A stretch of DNA of 64,000 nucleotides from Euclidia mi (Eukaryota; Arthropoda; Insecta; Lepidoptera; Erebidae), in the NCBI GenBank assembly GCA_944739405.2, contig OX123199.2:2221898-2285897 (forward strand), read 5' to 3'. Numbering within the stretch: the stretch's first letter is position 1; every line of letters starts with the position of its first letter. The notes below the pieces were generated by a model that was not told where the DNA came from, made no database searches, and worked only from the letters and a program-made list of their open reading frames with translations. The translations under genes and the position numbers were made by a program. This document shows positions 10,561 through 20,860 of this stretch, piece after piece.

Positions 10561-11204
10561 GCTTGAAGAATTGCCCACACTCATAAAATTTTTTGACTGT
10601 CCCACTTGTGCTGCAGTCTGGTGTGATAAAGGACAATGCCTAAGCTTGTATAGACTGCCGTTGCGTATAATTTTCTTCTTTTTGCTTTATAGCATAAATT
10701 GGGTATAAAATAGGGAAGATGTCGAACGTTCACAGGAAATAAAAATGATCAATTTATTTTGTGGGGCTATTTGGTTTTCGTTGATTTTATCATTTTTATG
10801 TTCAGTTTTGGGATTATTTTTCTGACAAACATGACATAAATTAGTTTTTATACAATATGGTCTGATAGTTGATTTGAGGATTTCGTGCTTTTTATACATT
10901 ATAGAATATTATTATATACATACATAAATAGACTCACGCCTGTTTCCCGGAGGGGTAGGCAGAGATTACGGAACGCCATTTGCAACAATCCTGATATATC
11001 TCTCTTGCTTCATTCACTCCCATCAGATTCCTCATGCATGCTCTTCTGTACTTCTAACCTGTCCTGTTTTTAGGATGTCTCCAATCTGTTCAGAGAAAAC
11101 TGGACTAAATCGCGTTACTATTTAAGGTAGTAATTACGAATAACGGTAAATACCGATGTGAGGCGGTTTTATCCATCCCATGTAAATATGAATATGAAAA
11201 TAGT
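10560..11204. other. Non-coding; SINE fragment at 10925-11075
   Basis: No gene seen. Around 10925-10970 the plus strand shows ACTCACGCCTG and GGAGGGGTAGGCAGAG, the inverse of the SINE tail, so a minus-strand SINE piece lies there. Confidence 0.5.
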
Positions 11205-11345
11205 TATAGGAAGTACAGCCTTGCTGATTTCAGCAGGAATAGACCGGCTCAACTGAGGAAGTACTACCTGCATTGAGAAAATCGACGTAAAGTAGCAGTA
11301 CATAAAACGTTGTTTCGCTCGCTAATTGAGAGTGCTGGTAACCTC
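11205..11345 (+). repeat. Dispersed repeat (family of 23314)
   Basis: Shares GCCTTGCTGATTTCAGC, GGAAGTACTACC and ATCGACGTAAAGTA with the two tandem copies at 23314-23695 and the inverse copy at 24540-24712. It is older and more diverged. Probably a LINE tail; class not assigned. Confidence 0.6.
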
Positions 11346-12253
11346 ATCCCATTTCCCTTTTCCTCCACTTATTCATTTTCCTATACTCGCTGTTGGCAGC
11401 GGTTTGGTTGCTTTACCACACAAAACCATGTCTGTTTATGAGCCGGGGTTACTATTTACCACCAGGAAGCCATTGGCACGTTTGTCTATTGTTAGCAATA
11501 AAGAAGAGGAAGATCATACCAGGTGAAGGTGGTTTATGTCTATAGGACTATCAAGTTTTTGTGTTTGGAATCCACATGAATCCACTTATAGTCTTATGTT
11601 GAAAAAAGTCCAAAAAGCGTTTTTACGATTGTTATACAAGCGATCTCTGGGTTACTACCTATATATCTACCCCACAAAGTTTCTATTAGGATCTTCGACT
11701 TCTAAAACTAAACGGTTGCTTAATTACCGTTTCTTTGCGAGTTAAATATGTAAAATCTCAAATGTATACGTAAAATGATATGGATAGTTGGTATAAGTAC
11801 TTACTAACAATAAGTTATCTATGTATAATAGTGTATGGTTTAAACAATGCACAAATTCGTGTTCTTTCTTGTGCACGTTCGTATCCTTAACTTTTATTGT
11901 ATAGCTAGGAACCATTTGTGAAAACTTTTAATTTGCCTTTAGATATTCTAAGTATAAGCAATTTATTGATTTTTTCAGACAGCTGTTAGTTTTCCGAAAA
12001 AATTAAAATAAAATAAAATATCTTGGATATCACCACAGTCTAGAAACTAGAAGAGGTTATGATCAGATTAGAACTATGTTAAAAGTATTACGAGGACTAA
12101 TAGATGCTTCATATTTTCATAGTGAGCTGATTCAACTTTACACCTAATAATTATCTCCGTGGCAGAGGACACCGGCTATTAGCCATACCCTCATGTCAAA
12201 AAGTAACGCCCGTGTTAGAATAATATAAATAGGATGTCATATTTATAGTTATA
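11346..12253. other. No feature recognised
   Basis: AT-rich sequence with only short chance reading frames. Nothing beyond A/T-rich runs was seen up to the Helitron end at 12254. Confidence 0.5.
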
Positions 12254-13695
12254 CTAGCTGACCCAGCGAACCTCGTATCGCCTTTTTAAGAGTTTTTATT
12301 TAATTCCCTTTTTTCCAAGCTCCTTTTCCAATATTACCATTGACTTTGCGCTTAATCTCTTATCATTTCAGAGTCTATAAATGATGAACAAACAAACATA
12401 GATTTTTATATGATATTGAATTCCCCGTTCTTTAAAATATCGGAGACGATACCAATATAGACTTCAAAAAAAAAATCCCGTCCGCCATCTTTGATTTCCT
12501 ATCCGCCATCTTTGATCACGAAATAGATGTTGTATTTGGATTCACCATCCCTTAAATCATCAGAGACGATACCCATATTGATTTTTTTAATTTTCTCCAT
12601 CCGCCACCTTTGATTTCCCATCCGCCATCTTGAATCACGAAATAGATGTTGTACTTGGATTCCCCATCCCTTTAAACATCGGAGACGATATCCATATTGT
12701 CTTTTTTTTTAAATCCCATCTGCCAGCTTTGATCACGAAATAGATGGTGTTTTTGAATTCCCCATTCCGTAAAATATCGGCGACGATACCCATATTGACT
12801 TTTAAAAAAATCCCTTCCGCCATCTTTGATTTCCTATCCGTCATCTTTGATCACGAAATAGATGTTGTATTTGGATTCACCATCCCTTAAATCATCAGAG
12901 ACGATATCCATATTGATTTTTTTAATTTTCTCCATCCGCCATCTTTGATTTCCCATCCGCCATCTTGAATCACGAAATAGATGTTGTACTTGGATTCCCC
13001 ATCCCTTTAAACATCGGAGACGATATCCATATAGATTTTTTTTTAAATCCCATCTGCCAGCTTTGATCACGAAATAGATGGTGGTTTTGAATTCCCCATT
13101 CCGTAAAATATCGGAGACGATACCCATATTGACTTTTAAAAAAATCCCTTCCGCCATCTTTGATTTCCTATCCGCCATCTTTGATCACGAAATAGATGTT
13201 GTATTTGGATTCTCCATCCCATAAATCATCAGAGACGATACCCATATTAATTTTTAAAAATTTTCCCATCCGCCATCTTTGATTTCCCATCCACCTGATC
13301 CACCATCTTGAATCACGTAACAGATGTTGTATTTGGTTTCCCCATCCCTTTTAACATCGCAGACGATACCAATATTGATTTTAAAAAAAAATCCCATCCG
13401 CCATCTTTGATTCCCCATCCGCCATCTTTGATCACGAAATAGATGTTGTATTTTAATTCTCCACCCCTTAAAATATCGAAGTCGATATGGAATTTTTTTT
13501 TAAAACCGACTGCTAGTTCCTGAGATTAGCCGATATTATCTTTTAGCCTTTTTAGCCTTTTGCTCGGCCCCAAAGGGTCGAAGCGTTATGTTATAATTAT
13601 AGCCTATAGCCTTTCGGAATAACTGTGCTATCGTATACAAAAATGATTTTTCAGATCCGACCTGTAGTTCCTGAGATTATAATACTAAGTAGGGA
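12254..13695 (-). mobile_element. Non-autonomous Helitron with internal minisatellite
   Basis: On the minus strand it begins TCCCTACTTAG directly after A and ends GGGTCAGCTAG directly before T, which is the Helitron A|T target rule with a CTAG end. A weak hairpin (GGCGA/TCGCT) lies just before the end. The middle (about 12470-13470) is a tandem array of blocks of about 118, 119 and 98 bp. The three together form a higher-order unit of about 335 bp: ATCACGAAATAG recurs at 12515, 12634, 12732, 12850, 12969, 13066 and 13184. Open frames in it are repeat-encoded and not genes. Near-identical sequence occurs at 25216. Confidence 0.75.
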
Positions 13696-14045
13696 TTATA
13701 AATGGGTTTCTTTTGACATGAAGCCCGCTGGGCGGCAGCACTGAGACTTCAGGTCCGGAAACCTGTCAAAACTGCCATCAAACAAAGAAGTATATCAACG
13801 CGCACGCGAATTCGAACTTTATGCAGCGGTAATAAATTACAAATTTACTACTACTACGTTTTTGGGTTTTTTCCGGCAATTATTAGAATTTTTCGCGCCG
13901 TAAAAACCATCTTTGAACTTCAACGAACATTTAAAAAAAAGAATTGGCCAAATTGGTCCAGGCGTTATTGAGTTATGCGCTTACCAACACATTTTGCGAT
14001 TCATTTTTATATTATAGATAATGAAATCAATTCCATAATTATTTA
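13696..14045. repeat. Unclassified repeat-like spacer
   Basis: No gene. Contains GGGCGGCAGCACTGAGACTT and TTGGTCCAGGCGTTATTGAG, phrases that resemble interior parts of lepidopteran Helitron-like repeats. It is the flank into which the BEL/Pao element inserted. Confidence 0.35.
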
Positions 14046-14050
14046 TATTA

Positions 14051-14306
14051 TGTGTAATAGTAGACAAAGTTTTGTAATGAAAACCTCAGATTCCGTTGAT
14101 AACAGCTTTAATTTTGCTTTTTTGTCATTAAGTATTACAATGATTCGCAGTTTTTACGTATTGATGCCAGCGTAACAAAATTAGAAATCGAATAACAAAA
14201 ATATGTGCGGGTGTAAGTAAAATAAATTTAGGAGTCAGGTACAGTATTACTTAAACGAGTAACTTGATGCCATTTAAAATGATCAGGCGTTTATGCAGCG
14301 CAGACA
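14051..14306 (-). repeat. 3' LTR of the BEL/Pao element
   Basis: 256 bp, identical to 20600-20855. Followed outwards by TATTA, the target duplication. Confidence 0.95.
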
Positions 14307-14318
14307 TCTTCCCCCCCG
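14307..14318 (-). promoter_or_regulatory. Polypurine tract of the BEL/Pao element
   Basis: On the minus strand a run of seven G then AAGA directly abuts the 3' LTR, the expected primer site for plus-strand synthesis. Confidence 0.8.
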
Positions 14319-14341
14319 TTGAAAGACTCCTTTCAACTGCG

Positions 14342-17300
14342 TTAGTCGTCATCCGGTAAAGATGTAGGCAAGGGGCAGATCCGTGTGAGAGGCCTCCTGA
14401 AGCAGCCTCTGGTAGTCTCCACGTCTGCGACTCGTGTGACGCCGTCGGTTCCAGGGAACAGGCGGCTGACTCGTCCCATTCGCCAGCTCAGTGGTGGGAC
14501 GTTATCCTCCTGGAGAAGAACTAAATCTCCAACTTGCAGGGATGCTGAATTAGTACGCCATTTGGAGCGCTGTTGTAGTTCAGCTATATATTCCTTTTCC
14601 CAGCGCTGCCAAAAATGCCGATGAATCTGTTCAAGCTTCAAGTAACGTTGAAGGTTGTTCTGGTTCTCGTGCTCGAGCGATGGACCAGGCAATGCATTTA
14701 GGGCACGCCCTATCAGAAAGTGACCGGGAGATAGGAAATGGTAATCGTTAGGGGAAGGGGAGAGTGGGCACAAAGGTCGACTATTAAGCACAGCTTCCAC
14801 TTGTGTGAAGAGAGTACATATCTCCTCAAACGTTAAATGATGGTTCCCCATAACGCGTTTTAAATGGTATTTCGCGGATTTAACGCCGGCTTCCCAGATG
14901 CCGCCGAAATGTGGAGCATACATGGGAGAAAACACAAACTTTATGCCTTCATTGGTAGCAAAATTAACTACAGGTTCATGATTAGTTTTAAGAAAATTGC
15001 CAATCTCTTTAGCTGCCGCAACAAAGTTGCGACCGTTATCGCAAAATATCTCCGCTGGCTTACCTCGACGCGATATAAATCTGCGTAACGTCATGATAAA
15101 CGCGTCCTTGGACAAATCACTGACGGCTTCCAGGTGCACACACTTATAGCGAAAACATACAAACAAACATAAATAGGTTTTAATTAGTCGTGCACCTCGA
15201 CCCTTTCTATTTAGTGTTAGGAACGGACCAGCGAAGTCAACTCCCACAGTACGGAATGGAAAATCAGGTATGATGCGCTGTGCAGGTAAATTTCCCATCA
15301 TGGGAGTTAATGTTTTACCTTGTATACGTCTACATCGAACACAAACATGTACTGTGCGGCGGGCCAAATGCCTACCATTTATAGGCCACACAGTCTCTCT
15401 TACACAGGCCAGCAACAGCTGAGGCCCAGCATGCATATTGTGTAAGTGTTCATATTTAAAATACAATTTAGTGAGTGGATGAGAAGCGTGTAAAAGTATA
15501 GGATGTTTTTTAGTATAATTGTAATTAGATAATTCTATCCTACCACCGACCCTCATCACCTTGTCATCATCCAAAAAGGGTGAAAGTGACAAAAGTGTTG
15601 ACTTGCTACTTAAAGTTTTATTTTTTAACAAAAGATTGTACTCTAGAGTAAATGAAGTTTGCTGAGCAATTTTACATAAGCTAATAAAAGATAATTCTAA
15701 TTCGCTAACATTTAATTTACCAAATAATTTATCTTTAGGACATTTATATCTTATGTTATGTATGAATCTATTGACATACGCAAATACACGTCTCAGTTTT
15801 AAAAACGATGAAAACTTATCTATTTTTAGAATTTCTGTTGCTGGTTCCAGGACAACAGCGGAAGTGGACTTCATCTCAGGTAAGTCTGATTCATTTATTA
15901 ATTTCTTTAAATAGGGCCAATCGGATTCAGGCTGTATTAGAAAGCTTGGACCTGACCACCAGAAATTAGAATTGATGATTTGATCTGGGCTCACGCCCCT
16001 TGAGATCAGGTCAGCTGGATTCTGATCAGTCGGCACATAGCGCCACGACGAACTATCGGTAAGTTCATTAATTTCGGCTACCCTATTAGCTACAAACGTT
16101 TTTAACTTTGCAGAATTACCATTTAACCAGCTGAGGACAACGCTGGAATCGCACCAGTAAATGATGCGATTGACATCACATCGCAGAGAGCTGGTAACTG
16201 TCTTACACAATTTTGCAGCTAATAGCGCAGCGCAAAGCTCCAGACGCGGTATTGTTATCGGTTTCAACGGCGCCACCTTAGACTTAGCACACAGTAAGTT
16301 TACCTTTACCTCGCCAGCTAAGTTGTGTGACCGTAGGTACACACAGGCACCGTAAGCGACTTGAGAAGCATCACTAAAGGTATGTATTTCTATATAATTA
16401 GGAGCGTCGCATAGTGTTAAGCGCGGGATCTGTAAATCTGATAAAAAATGTAAATTGCCAATGAACTTGTTCCAGGATTCCAGGATATCGGAACTAACTG
16501 GTTCATCCCAACCCTTCTTGTTCAGCCATAAGGACTGAAGTAACATTTTAGGTATAATTACACATGGACTGAGAATTCCAAGAGGATCAAAAATCTTGAA
16601 TGATGCAGACAGTATCGATCGCTTGGTAACCACATCATTTTTATTGGGAATCTCAATCGATATTTGAAGGGTATCGGTTTTAGGATTCCAATTTAATCCT
16701 AAAGTATTATTAGATTCACTTAAACTAACCTTATCATTCTGATCAATGACTGATGATGATAAAATGCTTGGTAAATTCGATCTGAATTTACGTAGTTTAA
16801 ACCCACCTGACTTTAAAGTGTCCGACACCTTGCGTTGAATGTATAATAGCTTGGACTCGTCGTTTGATCCGGTGACCAGATCGTCGACGTAATGGTCGTG
16901 TTTAATAATGTTACCTATAAGCTGGTCATCGCAATTCTCTGCCAATACTGACAAACACTTGGTGCTCAAATATGTAGCACTTGCAAGACCATAAGTTACG
17001 GTTTTCAAACGTAAAGTTTTGATAGGATTGGACTCATCACTTCTCCAAAGTATTAATTGTAAATTACGATCCTTTTCATTTAATTCAACCATTCTAAAGA
17101 ATTTTTCAATATCAGCTGTCAAAATATATTTGTACTGACGAGCTCGAATCAAAATAGAAAAGATTGAGTCTTGAACATTGGGACCGACCATCTGCAGATC
17201 GTTCAGAGAGAAACCTGAGGAAGTTCGTGCCGATCCATCAAAGACAACACGAGTCTTTGTCGTTTCACTGTTTTGCTTATATACTGCATGATGGCAAAGA

Positions 17301-17497
17301 TAATAGGATGGAACGGGATTAGTAGTCGGACATTCCTCTAAATGACCTAACTCTAAATATTCTTGAATGAAATTGCAATATTTCAACTTTAATTCTGGAT
17401 TCTTACGGAAACGTCTTTCTAAATACAACAATCGTTTTTTAGCCATAGCGTAAGAATCTCCTAAACAATCTGGATTATCAATTAGGGGCAGCCTCAC
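14342..17497 (-). CDS. BEL/Pao Pol: reverse transcriptase, RNase H, integrase
   Basis: Enzyme part of the retrotransposon polyprotein, 1051 codons from the first ATG of the frame. Order: RT with ILTADIEKFFRMV and the catalytic YVDD (about residue 203); RNase H-like part with FSDASQVAYGA (about 372); zinc-binding integrase start with CVRCRR (about 717); integrase core D (GVDFAGPF, about 753), D (FCDNGRNF, about 820) and E (GGIWEAGVK, about 864); and a C-terminal part with FWQRWEKEYI, as in the BEL/Pao tail domain. The conserved sequence starts upstream of the ATG, so the protein is probably made as a fusion with Gag-protease. The frame is -1 relative to Gag. No internal stop is present. Confidence 0.93.
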   Translation of the reverse strand: MRLPLIDNPDCLGDSYAMAKKRLLYLERRFRKNPELKLKYCNFIQEYLELGHLEECPTTNPVPSYYLCHHAVYKQNSETTKTRVVFDGSARTSSGFSLNDLQMVGPNVQDSIFSILIRARQYKYILTADIEKFFRMVELNEKDRNLQLILWRSDESNPIKTLRLKTVTYGLASATYLSTKCLSVLAENCDDQLIGNIIKHDHYVDDLVTGSNDESKLLYIQRKVSDTLKSGGFKLRKFRSNLPSILSSSVIDQNDKVSLSESNNTLGLNWNPKTDTLQISIEIPNKNDVVTKRSILSASFKIFDPLGILSPCVIIPKMLLQSLWLNKKGWDEPVSSDILESWNKFIGNLHFLSDLQIPRLTLCDAPNYIEIHTFSDASQVAYGACVYLRSHNLAGEVKVNLLCAKSKVAPLKPITIPRLELCAALLAAKLCKTVTSSLRCDVNRIIYWCDSSVVLSWLNGNSAKLKTFVANRVAEINELTDSSSWRYVPTDQNPADLISRGVSPDQIINSNFWWSGPSFLIQPESDWPYLKKLINESDLPEMKSTSAVVLEPATEILKIDKFSSFLKLRRVFAYVNRFIHNIRYKCPKDKLFGKLNVSELELSFISLCKIAQQTSFTLEYNLLLKNKTLSSKSTLLSLSPFLDDDKVMRVGGRIELSNYNYTKKHPILLHASHPLTKLYFKYEHLHNMHAGPQLLLACVRETVWPINGRHLARRTVHVCVRCRRIQGKTLTPMMGNLPAQRIIPDFPFRTVGVDFAGPFLTLNRKGRGARLIKTYLCLFVCFRYKCVHLEAVSDLSKDAFIMTLRRFISRRGKPAEIFCDNGRNFVAAAKEIGNFLKTNHEPVVNFATNEGIKFVFSPMYAPHFGGIWEAGVKSAKYHLKRVMGNHHLTFEEICTLFTQVEAVLNSRPLCPLSPSPNDYHFLSPGHFLIGRALNALPGPSLEHENQNNLQRYLKLEQIHRHFWQRWEKEYIAELQQRSKWRTNSASLQVGDLVLLQEDNVPPLSWRMGRVSRLFPGTDGVTRVADVETTRGCFRRPLTRICPLPTSLPDDD

Positions 17498-17514
17498 ACA
17501 AAATCTACCCGATT

Positions 17515-19605
17515 CTAAACGATAAGTATTACGATAAAAATGGTCTTCACATGCCTGCTCAATTTGCTAAAATATTGCTTATCTGGAACCTGCTCAAGTT
17601 CCCAAAACCTTTTCAAATGAGAATCAATATTGGAATTATTGCATTCGTCACTATCACTAATTGAAACATGACACGGAATATTTTTAGGTGACGAACAATT
17701 CCTTACATTTGGAGAAATTGGGCCGGCAACGAGCCAACCTAGCTTTGAGCTACGAAGCTGGGGCATATTAGTACCTAATGCAAGCTGATCACATCCGAGT
17801 AGGTCCCAAAACAGGTCTGCACCTATCAAGACGTCTATGGCTGAAGGCCGATTAAAGCTAGGATCAGCTAGCTGTAGGTTGGTTGGAATATTTAATTGAC
17901 TAATATCTATAGATTGTTTTGGAATAACACTTGTTAATTGGTTTAATACATAAAATGACTGTACAACACTATAGTCATCATTAAGAGAATTTAATCGGGC
18001 AATACAACTTTTGTTTACGTATTCCGCTAAGTTGTTGCCTATACCGATAACGTTTATAGTATTAATAGCACATACCTGTAATGATAACTTGTTCAAAAGT
18101 GACTGGCTAATAAATGAAGACTGACTGCCACAGTCTAACAAAGCACGCACTCGAAATTGTTTGTTTGTTTGTGGATTGATAACATTAACCATAGCTGTTG
18201 ATAAAAGAATGTGATTTTCTATAAAATTATCACTAATAGAATTATTTACTGATATTTCAGTTGAACCACGATCTGTGTTGGTATTATTGCTGCTGACTGT
18301 ACTAGCATTACTTGCACTAGTATTGTTTAAATTAGGGGAATGCAAGAGTGAATTGTGCCTACGCTTGCACTCACGACAGGGACCCAACTTGCAGTCACGT
18401 GCACGATGCCCAGTTCGTAAACAATTGGAGCATAAGTGCAACTTAAATGCTTCATCTCGTCGTTCCTGAACGCTCTTCGCAAGGAATGTAGGGCAGTCGT
18501 ATATCCAGTGGTCACCCTTACAGACAACGCACTGCTTAGCGACAGAGCCGGTGTTCTGAACTGTAGATGAAAAGGATTTAGTACTACGAGAATTGTTACT
18601 ATTGTTTTGACGTGATTGTGTGACCTTGGGTATATCAGACTTGTTTTGATTCATAGTTTCTAACACATCAGCGCGATCAGTTAGGAATTTTTTGAAATCC
18701 TTTAAAGCAGGGAGATTGGACAAATTATTACGATGTTCTTCCCACTTCATGGCAGTACGATTATCTAATTTTGGTATAAGAATTTTAATAATTATCATTT
18801 CAAGCAGTTCATCTTTCGTTGCTAAACTTGACAATGCTCGCAAGTTTTTAGTTACGTGGTCAACTAGAAACCTCAGTGATTTGTCCGATTCACGTTTGTG
18901 TTGTTGTTGTGTTGATTCGAAATATATCAATGAATTAAGGTGTTGATTTATAAGTTGGCGCTTGTTATCGTAACGATCGCACAAAAGCTGCCATGCAGTT
19001 TTATAATTATTTTCAGAAATCTCTAAATTGGAAATAATTCGCGCGGCTTCCTTTTCAAGATACGATACCAAATAATGGAACTTGTGAATAGGTTTAATGC
19101 GTTCATTGTTATGAATAAGCGATAAATAGGTATCTCGGAACTCAAGCCAGCGGAAATAAGCGCCATCAAACTTTGCGATTTGTATTTGTGGTAATTTAAA
19201 ATCAACATGATGACATTGAGATGACAGATCGTTATGACATTGTGATGAATTGTGCAAATCAGATTCGTTTGAAGTATTTTTGTACTTATCAAGTTGCTCT
19301 TCAGCAATTGCAAGATGTGAAGTGAAGATCTGCTCAATTTCATCACGTTCGTCGATCTCGGAGTCCATATTATCGCAATTAATGACCTCAATCTGAGCCT
19401 GTAGTTCATCAAATTTGCTAGACATAGCTCGTATTTTACCAATACTAATTTCTAACTCTTTAATTTGGGTTTTATTCAATTTTGAAGAGCATACTCCATC
19501 TAAATATTTTTTAAACTTTGTTAAACGACCTTTGACCGAGCTACGCTTAGCAAACAGTTCCTTCAATTGTTTTGCATTACAGTCTTTATCTTCGCTTAAA
19601 GACAT
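17515..19605 (-). CDS. BEL/Pao Gag-protease polyprotein
   Basis: Structural protein and aspartic protease of the element. The frame is open from 19647, but the ATG at 19605 (MSLSEDKDCNAKQ) is the likelier start, giving about 696 residues. The N-terminal half has a charged helical region, then the Gag-like block with IAKFDGAYFRWLEFRDTY typical of BEL/Pao. Zinc knuckles follow: CVVCKGDHWIYDC and CSNCLRTGHRARDC (about residues 370-405 from 19647). The protease shows ALLDCGSQSSF (about 500) and DVLIGADLFW. The frame ends in a TAG at 17515, just where conserved Pol sequence has switched to the -1 frame. Many BEL/Pao elements have one continuous frame, so this is either a programmed frameshift or a small inactivating change. 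Confidence 0.92.
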   Translation of the reverse strand: MSLSEDKDCNAKQLKELFAKRSSVKGRLTKFKKYLDGVCSSKLNKTQIKELEISIGKIRAMSSKFDELQAQIEVINCDNMDSEIDERDEIEQIFTSHLAIAEEQLDKYKNTSNESDLHNSSQCHNDLSSQCHHVDFKLPQIQIAKFDGAYFRWLEFRDTYLSLIHNNERIKPIHKFHYLVSYLEKEAARIISNLEISENNYKTAWQLLCDRYDNKRQLINQHLNSLIYFESTQQQHKRESDKSLRFLVDHVTKNLRALSSLATKDELLEMIIIKILIPKLDNRTAMKWEEHRNNLSNLPALKDFKKFLTDRADVLETMNQNKSDIPKVTQSRQNNSNNSRSTKSFSSTVQNTGSVAKQCVVCKGDHWIYDCPTFLAKSVQERRDEAFKLHLCSNCLRTGHRARDCKLGPCRECKRRHNSLLHSPNLNNTSASNASTVSSNNTNTDRGSTEISVNNSISDNFIENHILLSTAMVNVINPQTNKQFRVRALLDCGSQSSFISQSLLNKLSLQVCAINTINVIGIGNNLAEYVNKSCIARLNSLNDDYSVVQSFYVLNQLTSVIPKQSIDISQLNIPTNLQLADPSFNRPSAIDVLIGADLFWDLLGCDQLALGTNMPQLRSSKLGWLVAGPISPNVRNCSSPKNIPCHVSISDSDECNNSNIDSHLKRFWELEQVPDKQYFSKLSRHVKTIFIVILIV

Positions 19606-20579
19606 TTTGTTAAATACTAATAGCAACGACAAACGATAAACTAGCACTGAGAACTTTACGAAAAATGCTTATTGTTAATTGAGTTCTAAACAGTAACGCA
19701 AAATGAAGGAATAAAGTTATATGTTTAGAATCTTATCTGATAGTCCTTCGGCGGCACCTGGGGCCCGAACGCAGCCACGCGGCTGCAGCTCGGCAGCACG
19801 ACGATGCACCGACGTCACCCGAACGCGGCTAGCGGTAGCTGGCAGCGTCAGGCAGCGATGGAGTTTCTGGAATAGTCGGCCCAAATATTTGAAATAATGT
19901 TAACTACAATAATGGCACGAACTATTGGGAGGGTGTCTATGAGAAAAATTGGCAATATTGCTAATTGGTGTTTAGATACTCAAGTATTGTTCATTTATGA
20001 ACTTATTTTAAGGAATGTACTGGTATTTTAAGAATTTATAATTTTACAAATGATGACGTAGGTAGTTGTCACACTGAACAATGAATTTTAATTACACTAT
20101 TTTTCTATATTTACTGGTTGTTTACTTGAAATAAGCTTTAAATTAGCTAGATACTTTGTTGAACTAATGAAATACACAAGTGGAATGTACCAAACAGCGA
20201 CCCTTTTGATAGGAAAAATAGGTTTAGGTGTTAGGGTAAACTATGGGAATGGCACTTAACTGATAGGCGAGACGGTTGCTTCCGGCTGCATTGGTCCTCG
20301 CTGATGGCTGTTGGCACTGATAGAAACACGAGCTGTTCTACAAATGTTGACGGAATCCTCGAACTGGCGTGGCAGGCTGACGGTGAACCCCGACGTGGCG
20401 TCGTCGTAGAAGCTAAGGCTGGGCGCGGCGCGTTCTGCTGACCGACCTGGCTGGCTTAGTTGTCTTCTTTGATAGTGTTCCTGCGTCTGTAGTCCTCCAC
20501 AATCAATCTTTGGTAGATTTCCTTTTGACGAGAATTCTTTGTTTTCGTACTTCGATCCGAAATTTTGCAAATCCGTGAT

Positions 20580-20592
20580 GTCGCGGTCGCCA
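20580..20592 (-). promoter_or_regulatory. Primer-binding site of the BEL/Pao element
   Basis: Minus strand reads TGGCGACCGCGAC, seven bases inside the 5' LTR. It resembles the complement of the 3' end of insect tRNA-Arg, a primer used by several BEL/Pao and other insect elements. One base differs from the tRNA end I recall. Confidence 0.75.
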
Positions 20593-20599
20593 ATTTTAA

Positions 20600-20855
20600 T
20601 GTGTAATAGTAGACAAAGTTTTGTAATGAAAACCTCAGATTCCGTTGATAACAGCTTTAATTTTGCTTTTTTGTCATTAAGTATTACAATGATTCGCAGT
20701 TTTTACGTATTGATGCCAGCGTAACAAAATTAGAAATCGAATAACAAAAATATGTGCGGGTGTAAGTAAAATAAATTTAGGAGTCAGGTACAGTATTACT
20801 TAAACGAGTAACTTGATGCCATTTAAAATGATCAGGCGTTTATGCAGCGCAGACA
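20600..20855 (-). repeat. 5' LTR of the BEL/Pao element
   Basis: 256 bp, identical to the 3' LTR. It should carry the promoter and poly(A) signal. Flanked outside by TATTA at 20856-20860. Confidence 0.95.
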
Positions 20856-20860
20856 TATTA

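Larger units (their letters stand above)
14051..20855 (-). mobile_element. Complete young BEL/Pao LTR retrotransposon
   Basis: 6.8-kb element with LTRs at 14051-14306 and 20600-20855 that are identical over their full 256 bp. Both start TGTCTG and end ACACA on the minus strand. The 5-bp target duplication TATTA lies at 14046-14050 and 20856-20860. A tRNA-Arg-like primer site (20580-20592) and a polypurine tract (14307-14318) flank the LTRs inside. There are two long frames: Gag-protease (17515-19605) and Pol (14342-17497). The leader 19606-20579 is about 970 bp; it includes a 104-codon open frame (20256-20570) that I do not recognise. Identical LTRs imply a very recent insertion. Confidence 0.95.

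Noticed and set aside
12635..13178. Long minus-strand open frames reading MADRKSKMAEGIF-like peptides; similar frames at 25597-26140 and 26961-27697
   Set aside because: They are translations of the tandem minisatellite in Helitron copies, repeat at the DNA level and lie on opposite strands in the inverted arm. No codon-level constraint is visible.
12470..13470. Regular repeat spacing that could be mistaken for a CRISPR-like array
   Set aside because: Blocks are about 100-120 bp, the intervening sequence is also repeated and the context is a eukaryotic transposon.
14385..15088. Plus-strand open frames within the BEL/Pao element
   Set aside because: Shadows of the Pol frame on the minus strand.
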